64,000 nt of DNA from Deltaproteobacteria bacterium (lineage in GTDB: Bacteria > Desulfobacterota > Desulfarculia > Desulfarculales > Desulfarculaceae). Shown here one piece after another: positions 57,432 through 64,000 of the stretch. Location: contig JAHLLK010000006.1 of the NCBI GenBank assembly GCA_020444165.1, positions 62,001 to 126,000 of the forward strand, written 5' to 3'. Within the stretch, counting starts at the first letter, position 1; every line of letters starts with the position of its first letter. A model generated the notes under the pieces. That model did no database searches. It was not told where the DNA came from and saw only the letters and a list, made by a program, of their open reading frames with translations. A program made the translations under genes and the position numbers.

Positions 57432-57818
57432 ATGGTCGACCAAGTCACCCAACCATCCCAAGCTGCCCAGCTCCCGAGTGAGAAGCCCCACCGCCGCGAG
57501 GCCTTGGCTCAGGCCGGACGCTTTGACCTCTATACGGCTCCGGTGAGGTTGTCCCTCCTGCCGGCCCGGTCCGCCGCGGCCTGCCCTGGGCCGAGGGAGC
57601 CTGCTGTTCCGTACCGGAAAGACAAGGCCACCCGCGCCGGCCAGGCGCGCAGGTTTTCCCGGGCCACCGAACTTGGAAACGATCCCGGAACTTCACCCAA
57701 GGAGCAAAACAAATGGCCAAGTCCCCCCCCAACCAGCCCCACTCCTCGGAGGAGAAAATCAACCGCCGCGAGGCCTTGGCCAAGGGCGGCCGCTTTGCCG
57801 CCTATACCGCGCCGGTGA
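57432..57818 (+). pseudogene. Mini-peptide 3, probably decayed copy
   Basis: It starts from an ATG with AGGAG upstream and carries RREALAQAGRFDLY and TAPVRLSLLPAR, so the PVM core has lost its Met (PVR) and the hydrophobic run is broken by Pro and Arg. After the core it has no stop and reads on as Pro/Arg-rich sequence into mini-peptide 4 in another frame, ending at 57818. It is most likely a copy damaged by a frameshift. Confidence 0.5.
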
Positions 57819-57886
57819 TGATCAGTGTGCTGTTGGCCCGCAAGGCCTCGGCTTACAGACTGCCCCAGCCCACCCCGAAAAACTAA
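57713..57886 (+). CDS. Mini-peptide 4 of the tandem family
   Basis: A 57-residue peptide and the shortest of the family. The core is RREALAKGGRFAAY, then TAPVMISVLLARKASAY and an eight-residue polar end. KASAY resembles a signal-peptidase site, so almost nothing would remain after cleavage. AGGAG precedes the ATG. The next gene begins ten bases after its stop behind an AGGAGG. Confidence 0.75.
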   Translation: MAKSPPNQPHSSEEKINRREALAKGGRFAAYTAPVMISVLLARKASAYRLPQPTPKN

Positions 57887-57895
57887 GGAGGCGAA

Positions 57896-59032
57896 TTGCT
57901 TGCCCCTGGCTTGATCGCCCTGCCTTTGGCTGATTGGCTCGTCCTGGCTGAGCTGGGCCCGGGCGCCCTGCATTTGTTGAACCCCGCGGCCGCGCTCATC
58001 TGGCGGGCCTGGGACGCGGGCCAGCCGGCCGCCCAGATCGCTGACCGGCTGGGCGAGACCTTTGGCCTGCCGCCGGAACAGGCCCAAAACGACACAGCGG
58101 CCATCCTGGCCCAGCTTTCCGAGGCCGGGCTGGGCCCGGCGCGGACTGGTCCGCCCTTGGCCCCGGAGCCGGCCCCGGCTCCCCTCCCGGACGCCGCGCT
58201 CCAGCCCCCCGCCACCCCCGCCCAGACCCATGGCTTGGCCGGCCTGACCTTCGGGCTGACCTGTCAGGTGCCGTGGTGGGAGGCTTATTGGCAAGAGCTG
58301 CTGGCCGGCTGGCCGGCCGGGGAGGCCGCCCCAGGCCCCCATTACCTCATTGCCGAACACCAGGGCGAGCTGTGGCTCTCCCGGGACGGCGTCCTCCTGG
58401 AGCACGACTCTTTCCCCCCCAATCTGGAAGGCGCCCTTTTCCTGGACCTCACCCGCCAGGCCTACCCCCAGAACCAGGTGCTGGCCGTGCTGCACAGCGC
58501 CGGGGTCCTCCGGGGCGACGACCTCTGGCTGCTCCTGGGCGAATCCGGGCGGGGCAAGACCACCCTCACCGCCCATCTGGCCGCGCGCGGCCTGGGCTAC
58601 TATGGCGATGACTTGCTGGCCGTGCTGGACCCCGGGGGTCTGGTGCCCCCCCTGCCCACCGCCCTCAGCCTGAAAACCAACTCCTGGCCGCTGTTGGCCG
58701 CGGCCTACCCCGCTCTGGCCACCGCAGCGGAGCATCACCTGCACGCCAAGACCTTCCGCCTGGTCAGCCCCCCCCTGCCCAACCCGGAGCCCCGTCAGGT
58801 GGCCAACCTGCTCTTTCCCCGCTACGCCCCGGACGAGCCTCCCCGCCTGCGGGCCCTCTCTCCGCCCGAGCGCTTGGAAGCCCTGCTCCTGGCCCGGGTC
58901 TGGCTGGGCAACCTGCCGCTCTCGCCGGCCAACCTCGCCGCCTTCCTGGGCTGGGTGGAGCGCACTCCCGGCCAGGAGCTGGTCTATCCCACCCTGGCAG
59001 ACGCGGACCGGCTCCTGGAACGACTGGCATGA
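57896..59032 (+). CDS. PqqD-like domain fused to an HprK-like kinase domain
   Basis: A 378-residue protein. Residues about 20-85 form a PqqD-type RiPP-recognition domain (WRAWDAGQPAAQIADRL, then LAQLSEAGL). A Pro-rich linker follows, then a region like HPr kinase/phosphorylase, with Walker A GESGRGKTT near 216-224 and YGDDLLAVL. PqqD domains bind leader peptides, and HprK-like kinases occur in RiPP clusters such as paeninodin, where they phosphorylate the peptide. The TTG start has a perfect AGGAGG five bases upstream, and its end overlaps the next gene (ATGA). Confidence 0.82.
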   Translation: MLAPGLIALPLADWLVLAELGPGALHLLNPAAALIWRAWDAGQPAAQIADRLGETFGLPPEQAQNDTAAILAQLSEAGLGPARTGPPLAPEPAPAPLPDAALQPPATPAQTHGLAGLTFGLTCQVPWWEAYWQELLAGWPAGEAAPGPHYLIAEHQGELWLSRDGVLLEHDSFPPNLEGALFLDLTRQAYPQNQVLAVLHSAGVLRGDDLWLLLGESGRGKTTLTAHLAARGLGYYGDDLLAVLDPGGLVPPLPTALSLKTNSWPLLAAAYPALATAAEHHLHAKTFRLVSPPLPNPEPRQVANLLFPRYAPDEPPRLRALSPPERLEALLLARVWLGNLPLSPANLAAFLGWVERTPGQELVYPTLADADRLLERLA

Positions 59033-60294
59033 ACTTCCTGGAAAACTTCCTCTTTCTCTGCCGCTCCCTGCGGCCCGCCCCCCCTGAGCTGGGCTCCCAG
59101 GTTTCCTGGGAAGAGGTGGCGTATACGGCCAGCCACCTCCTCCTGACCCCGGCCCTCTACCCCGCCTGGCAGGCCAACGGCTTCCTGGCCAGGATCCCCG
59201 CCGACCTGGCCGCCTACCTGGAGGCCCTGCACCAGCTCAACACCGCGCGCAACCAGGACCTCCGCCAGCAGCTCTGGGACCTCACCGAAATCCTGAACCA
59301 GGCCGGCGTGATCCCCCTGCCCCTGAAGGGCGCCGCCCGCCTCCTGGCTTGCCGTGGCCCCGCCCTGGGCCGCGACGTGCTGCAGGACCTGGACCTCCTG
59401 GTGCCGGCCCGCCAGGCCCCTCTGGCCCTGGCCGCCTTGCAGGAGGCTGGTTACCAGCTCGTCGCCCCCCTGGACAGCTCCCCCCAGGAGCGCTACTCCC
59501 TGCACTACCCCCCGCTGGCCCACCCCGCGGCTCCCGCCATGCTGGAGTTGCATTGGGAGGCCGCCCGCCGGCCCTTTCAGGCCATGCTCCCGGCGCGGGA
59601 GATCCTGGCCCGGGCGCGGCCGGCCCGCACTCCCGCCGGCGGGGTCCACTTGGCGCCGGCGCCGCGGGACCAACTGGCCGTTCTGTGGGCCCACCTCATG
59701 TGGGATTTCCACTACCTGGGCAGCTTCGGGCTCCGCCGCCTCTGGCAGGCCGTGGAACTCAGGCGCCGCCCCGGCTCCCCCCTGCCCTGGGACGAGCTGA
59801 CCCAGGCCGCCCGTGGCCACGGCTTGGCCCGTCCCTGGAGCGAATTCCTCGGCTTGGCTTGGGACCTCTTGGGGCAAGCCCCCCCACCCGGCCAGCAGGT
59901 GTCTCCCGGACCCGGGCGTTTGGCCGCCTTGCTGCGCCGGCTTCGCCATCCCCGCCTGCACCTGCCCCTGTACGCGTCCCGCTACGCGCTTTTCATTGCC
60001 CGCCGCTATGCCAACCAGCCGGCCCAGCTCGTCAGGCACCTTTTCCGCCCGGCCAACTGGCGTTACCAAAGGAAATGGCTCAACCAAACCGAGAGCAGTG
60101 CACGGGGCGTCCTGCCCCGTGCAATGTCGGGTTGGCAAAAACGTGACTCCACCCCAGCAAGCAGAGCTTGCCGGGGGCCCGGGTTTTGCCAACCCTCACA
60201 AATTGCAAGCTTTTTGAAGCTTGCAATTTGGCGGGCCATCCTTGGCCCGCATCGGCCATTGCCTGCCGTAATCATGTTTCACAGCCATTTTTGA
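59029..60294 (+). CDS. NTP_transf_5-like nucleotidyltransferase
   Basis: A 421-residue protein. The nucleotidyltransferase motif PLKGAARLLA...GRDVLQDLDLLVPAR near 105-125 has the paired acidic residues of the MNT/NTP_transf_5 family, which is often found with HprK-like and PqqD genes in RiPP-type loci. The last roughly 60 residues (from about 60110) are encoded inside repeat B4, so the native protein probably ended near 60090. It overlaps the PqqD-HprK gene by four bases. Confidence 0.75.
   Translation: MNFLENFLFLCRSLRPAPPELGSQVSWEEVAYTASHLLLTPALYPAWQANGFLARIPADLAAYLEALHQLNTARNQDLRQQLWDLTEILNQAGVIPLPLKGAARLLACRGPALGRDVLQDLDLLVPARQAPLALAALQEAGYQLVAPLDSSPQERYSLHYPPLAHPAAPAMLELHWEAARRPFQAMLPAREILARARPARTPAGGVHLAPAPRDQLAVLWAHLMWDFHYLGSFGLRRLWQAVELRRRPGSPLPWDELTQAARGHGLARPWSEFLGLAWDLLGQAPPPGQQVSPGPGRLAALLRRLRHPRLHLPLYASRYALFIARRYANQPAQLVRHLFRPANWRYQRKWLNQTESSARGVLPRAMSGWQKRDSTPASRACRGPGFCQPSQIASFLKLAIWRAILGPHRPLPAVIMFHSHF
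60085..60275. repeat. Multi-hairpin TTGGCAAAA element, copy B4 (overlaps a gene end)
   Basis: Hairpins GCACGGGGCG...CGCCCCGTGC-like, GGTTGGCAAAA...TTTTGCCAACC, and CAAATTGCAAGC...GCTTGCAATTTG. Nearly the same sequence appears inverted at 46975-47185. It forms the 3' end of the nucleotidyltransferase reading frame. Confidence 0.75.
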
Positions 60295-60718
60295 CATAAT
60301 ATCAACACGTTTTATGTGTTTCACCATGCAATGGCCTCAAACCACCAGCCAGCCAACCGGAGGACGGTGTGCCGCCGCAAGCTTGGTGGGGCGTGAAAAC
60401 CCTGCTTTCCATCTGGAGCGCGACCCCTCGGCTTCCCCCCACGGCCCTTGGCCGCCTCTCCCGGCTGGCCTCGTGGGAGATGGCTGCGCTCTGGACTGAC
60501 CGGGGAAGCGATTGACCAGAAAAGAGAACGGGGATATCATTCTTAAGATCGGTGATCTTATAGTTTTTACAGGGTCTTCGACGATATAGCATTTCGTGGG
60601 GATCGCCGTTAAGCTCAGAAGTCCGGATTCAACGCCGGACAGGGTGCTCCAGAGGCTTTGAAATTATCCCAACTGGGCGGAAGCCGACGCTTGTCGCAGA
60701 ATCGGGGGTATTGCCATC
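60295..60718. other. Gene-free spacer before the kinase gene
   Basis: No ORF is supported. It holds a short AAGATC...GATCTT hairpin with a T-run (about 60543-60570) and a TTGACA-like box near 60290 without a convincing -10. GC content is lower than in the genes before it. Confidence 0.4.
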
Positions 60719-63700
60719 GTGCCGATCTTTGCATCAGGTTTTCTCAATATCCGCAAAATTTATGACAGCTCAAAAACGATCGTGTTCAGGGCGACCCGCG
60801 CGACAGATTCCCTGCCGGTCATCTTGAAAACGATCAAGGCTCCTCTCTTGGACAACGATAGGATCAGTCGTTTTGAGCAAGCGTACCAGATCATTTCCAG
60901 CCTGGTTACCGAAGGCGTCATAAAGTGCTATGGGCTGGAAAGGCACGGACAGAAGCCTGTATTGATTTTGGAGGATATTGGAGCTGATTCGCTGGATCGG
61001 CTGATGAGCAAGCAACGCCTGGATGTCGCCTTGGCGCTCCGCTTGGCCATCAGAATCGCCGCAGTTCTGGCGCGTATCCATAGCCGGTTGGTCATCCACA
61101 AGGACATCAATCCGGCCAACATCATCTGGAATCCGGCCAACGATGAGTTTCGCATCATCGATTTCGACATTGCCAGTTTTGCCGCCCGCCAAAAGATCGC
61201 CCTTATCCCGCCGGACTACCTGGAAGGCACCCTGAGTTATATCTCGCCGGAACAGACCGGCCGCATGAACCGGGTGCTGGATTACCGCACGGACTATTAT
61301 TCCCTGGGCGCTACCTTGTACGAGATGTTGACGGGTGTACCGCCCTTCCAAGCCCAGGACTCCATGGAACTGCTCCATTGCCATCTGGCGGTCAAACCCA
61401 TACCCCCTCACGAGCGTACTCCCGGACTGGCGCCGATCCTTTCGGAAATCGTGTTGAAATTGATGTCCAAGAACCCGGAAGAGCGCTATCAATCCGCCTT
61501 GGGCTTGCAACATGATCTGGAAAAATGTTTGCAGGACTTGTCAACCACGGGGTCTTTATCCTCCTTCCCGCTCGGCCGTTTGGATTACTCCGACCGGTTT
61601 CAAATTCCGCAAAAGCTCTACGGCCGCGGCCAACAAGCGGAAGAAATCCTGAGCGCCTTTGCGCGAATTTGCGACGGAAAAGCGGAATTTCTATTTATAA
61701 GCGGTTATTCCGGGGTGGGCAAGACCTCCCTGGTCCACGAAATATATCGGCCCATCACCGAAAAACGAGGGTATTTCATCGAGGGCAAATTCGATCAGTT
61801 CCAAAGAAACATCCCTTATTACGCTTGGATTCAAGCCTTTAAGACCGCGACCAATTTCTGGTTGATGGAGGGCGAGGACAAGCTGGCCGCCTGGCGGGAG
61901 GCCATCACCGCCGCCGTGGGCGATAACGGCCGGGTGCTGACGGAGGTGATTCCCGACCTGGAACTGATCATCGGCCCGCAGCCTCCGATCCCCGTGCTGG
62001 GCGGACAGGAGTCCCAGAACCGGTTCAATTATGTATTTACCAATTTTATCAAGGCCATTGCCTGCGAAGAGCACCCCTTTGTCATTTTTCTGGACGATCT
62101 GCAATGGATCGACACCGCGTCCTTGAATCTGCTCCGGCTTTTGGCCGCTGACGATGAATTGAGTCATCTGTTGATCATCGGCGCCTATCGGGACAACGAG
62201 GTGGATGAATCCCACCCGTTGCTGCTGGAAATCAACGACCTAAAAGCCCGCAACCCCCGCTTGCACCAGATGTCGGTGGGCAACCTCTCCCGGGAAGAAG
62301 TACGCTCCCTGGTGGCGGAGAGTCTGAATTGTTCGCCAACCGGTACCGGAAGCCTGAACGATCTGGTCTATGGAAAAACCCTGGGCAACGCCTTTTTTGT
62401 GCATCAACTGCTCTATACCCTGAACGAGGAGGGGCTCCTCTATTTTGATGAAACCACCCGGGGTTGGCGGTGGGATCTGGAGGCCATGCAGAACCTCGTG
62501 ATTTCGGAAAACGTGGTTCATTTGTTGATCCAGAAACTCCATAGGCTCCCCGCCCTGACCCAGGATTTCCTGAAATTGGCCGCGTGCATCGGCTCCCGTT
62601 TTTCCCTGAAAATGCTGGCCATCATCGCCGAAACCACGGAAAACCAGGCCCGGGAAAACCTACAGCCGGCCCTCCGGGAAGGCTATATCCACCCCCTGGA
62701 GGCGGACCAGAAATTCGCCCATGACCGTATTCAGCAAGCCGCCTATCTCCTGATCTCTGAAAGAGATCGGGAAGCCGTGCATTGGCGCATCGGACGCTTG
62801 TTGCTCCAACAAATCCTCCCCGAAAAAAGGGAGGAGTCGCTCTTCGACTTGGTCGGCCACCTGAACAAAGGCCACAAGTTGATTCAAGAACCCGACGAAC
62901 GCAAGGAATTGATCCGCCTGAACTTGAGCGCCGGGAAAAAGGCCAATGCCTCCACGGCCTATGGCCCGGGGCAGAGCTATTATGCCTTTGCCCTGCGATT
63001 GCTCCAAGAAAATGATTGGCAAGACGACTACCAGTTGTCCCTGCTTGCCCACCAGGAAGCCGTGGAGACTGCGTATCTGAATCACGATTTCCCCACCATG
63101 GAAAGCCTGGCCGCCATGGTGTTGGAACAGGCCCAAACCCTGTCGGACAAAATCCCGGTTTATGAAGTGCTCATCCAGGCCTACGCCACCCAGAGCAATA
63201 TTCATAAATCGATTGAAACCGCCCTCCACGTGCTGAAACTTTTGCAGGCCGAGCTGCCGGAGAACCCGGAGCAAACGGACATCGCCGAGGCCATGCAAAC
63301 CATCAACCAGCTCATGGCGGCCCAAATGGTTGCGGACTTGGATCAGCTTCCGGAAATGGACCAGCCGGAAGTTCTCAACACCATGCGTATTCTGGCCAGC
63401 ATCGTAGCCCCCTCCTATAACGCCAACCCCCACCTGATGATCCTGATCGTGCTGAAAATGGTGATCCTGTCCATCCAGCACGGCAACACGCCCTTGAGCA
63501 CCGTGGCCTACTCCATGTACGGGCTGATTTTGTCCGGTGTCCTGGGGGATTACGACGCCAGCTACCAATTCGGCCGGCTTTCCCTCCGGCTGTTGGAGCG
63601 CTTCGACGCCCACGCCCTGCGAGCCAGGACGTACCACATCGTCTACTCCTTCACCCTGCACTGGAAAGCCCATCTCCGGGAGACTCTGGCGCCCTTGTGG

Positions 63701-64000
63701 GAGGCGCATCAAATCGGCTTGGCCTCGGGCGACTTCGAATTTGTGGGCCATGCGCTGCACGTGCACTTCCTGAACTCCATTTACACCGGCCGGCAACTGG
63801 AGGCACTCAAGGCGGAAATTCCCATCCGGACCACCATCCTGAAAAACCATAAGCAAGTTTATCATCGCGAGCGGGTTTACAAGCAAATGGTGGTCAATCT
63901 GTTGGGCGAATTTGCGGAAAAGCCCTGGATCCTGACCGGCCGATATTGCCAGGAAGAGAAGGCCATCCAGACCTTTTCTGAAGTCGGCGACATCAGCGGC
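60719..64000 (+). CDS. Ser/Thr kinase-AAA ATPase multidomain sensor; runs off the right edge
   Basis: At least 1094 residues are in the window. A protein-kinase domain comes first (about 10-260, with HKDINPAN near 125 and DFD in place of DFG near 147), then an AAA_16-type ATPase (Walker A GYSGVGKTS near 332, Walker B VIFLDDLQWID near 456), then a long helical region. This is the layout of the trifunctional kinase/ATPase/histidine-kinase proteins; the C-terminal GAF and histidine-kinase domains would lie beyond 64000. The GTG at 60719 is chosen because the kinase begins there (NIRKIYDSS). Composition is lower in GC than the neighbours. Confidence 0.85.
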   Translation, partial: MPIFASGFLNIRKIYDSSKTIVFRATRATDSLPVILKTIKAPLLDNDRISRFEQAYQIISSLVTEGVIKCYGLERHGQKPVLILEDIGADSLDRLMSKQRLDVALALRLAIRIAAVLARIHSRLVIHKDINPANIIWNPANDEFRIIDFDIASFAARQKIALIPPDYLEGTLSYISPEQTGRMNRVLDYRTDYYSLGATLYEMLTGVPPFQAQDSMELLHCHLAVKPIPPHERTPGLAPILSEIVLKLMSKNPEERYQSALGLQHDLEKCLQDLSTTGSLSSFPLGRLDYSDRFQIPQKLYGRGQQAEEILSAFARICDGKAEFLFISGYSGVGKTSLVHEIYRPITEKRGYFIEGKFDQFQRNIPYYAWIQAFKTATNFWLMEGEDKLAAWREAITAAVGDNGRVLTEVIPDLELIIGPQPPIPVLGGQESQNRFNYVFTNFIKAIACEEHPFVIFLDDLQWIDTASLNLLRLLAADDELSHLLIIGAYRDNEVDESHPLLLEINDLKARNPRLHQMSVGNLSREEVRSLVAESLNCSPTGTGSLNDLVYGKTLGNAFFVHQLLYTLNEEGLLYFDETTRGWRWDLEAMQNLVISENVVHLLIQKLHRLPALTQDFLKLAACIGSRFSLKMLAIIAETTENQARENLQPALREGYIHPLEADQKFAHDRIQQAAYLLISERDREAVHWRIGRLLLQQILPEKREESLFDLVGHLNKGHKLIQEPDERKELIRLNLSAGKKANASTAYGPGQSYYAFALRLLQENDWQDDYQLSLLAHQEAVETAYLNHDFPTMESLAAMVLEQAQTLSDKIPVYEVLIQAYATQSNIHKSIETALHVLKLLQAELPENPEQTDIAEAMQTINQLMAAQMVADLDQLPEMDQPEVLNTMRILASIVAPSYNANPHLMILIVLKMVILSIQHGNTPLSTVAYSMYGLILSGVLGDYDASYQFGRLSLRLLERFDAHALRARTYHIVYSFTLHWKAHLRETLAPLWEAHQIGLASGDFEFVGHALHVHFLNSIYTGRQLEALKAEIPIRTTILKNHKQVYHRERVYKQMVVNLLGEFAEKPWILTGRYCQEEKAIQTFSEVGDISG

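Noticed and set aside
56697..60294. Lasso-peptide or thiopeptide cluster
   Set aside because: No asparagine-synthetase-like cyclase, transglutaminase-like protease, YcaO or radical SAM gene is present; only the PqqD/HprK/NTP_transf_5 parts are there.

Overview
The window is GC-rich bacterial chromosome. Its gene content suggests an anaerobic, Sec-using deltaproteobacterium (Desulfobacterota, perhaps near Desulfarculales): an Nqr/Rnf-type membrane complex, a selenocysteine-containing SelD next to a LysR regulator, 3-hydroxyacyl-CoA dehydrogenase, a methylmalonyl-CoA decarboxylase-like protein, a MaoC-like hydratase and many sensor/c-di-GMP proteins. The taxon is an inference from gene content.

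Layout. 1-469: start of a class A penicillin-binding protein on the minus strand. 877-4829: nqrBCDEF-like operon without nqrA. 4830-7190: AT-rich island with an ATPase/TOPRIM-like gene pair resembling abortive-infection modules. 7247-9822: ahcY and metK (methyl cycle), minus strand. 10351-19521: methyltransferase, gamma-carbonic-anhydrase-like protein, FliD-like protein, lipoprotein, hydroxyacyl-CoA dehydrogenase, REC/HD-GYP protein and envelope proteins. 19692-24398: DUF115-like protein, purB, lipoprotein, FRG-domain protein. 24449-31005: diguanylate cyclase, creatininase-family amidohydrolase, a tandem-repeat array, then LysR, HAD phosphatase and selD, whose active site is an in-frame TGA followed by a hairpin. 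31708-43606: thioredoxin-like protein, flavin-nucleotide-binding protein, a REC/substrate-binding-protein/CheW fusion, a GAF protein, diguanylate cyclase, sorbosone-dehydrogenase-like protein, hybrid histidine kinase and crotonase. 44301-55835: OYE-family oxidoreductase, two more diguanylate cyclases, orphan HigA, MaoC, flippase-like protein, M48 protease, two tRNA-Ser genes and an ArsA ATPase. 56697-60294: four tandem mini-peptides with a shared RREA...GR...PVM core, followed by a PqqD-HprK fusion and a nucleotidyltransferase. 60719-64000: a large Ser/Thr kinase-AAA protein running off the right edge.

The strongest candidate for something little described is the mini-peptide/PqqD-HprK/nucleotidyltransferase cassette (RiPP-like organisation without a recognisable modification enzyme). 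Next come the REC-SBP-CheW fusion and the nqr cluster without nqrA. The intergenic spaces hold several repeat families: five copies of a G-tract palindrome, four copies of a multi-hairpin TTGGCAAAA element (one encoding the C-terminus of a gene), two 257-bp MITE-like elements with matching terminal inverted repeats, and a GCATTGCC tandem array.

Four GGDEF proteins, all with RxxD inhibitory sites, and one HD-GYP protein point to heavy c-di-GMP signalling. Function calls are by reading motifs only; no database search was possible.
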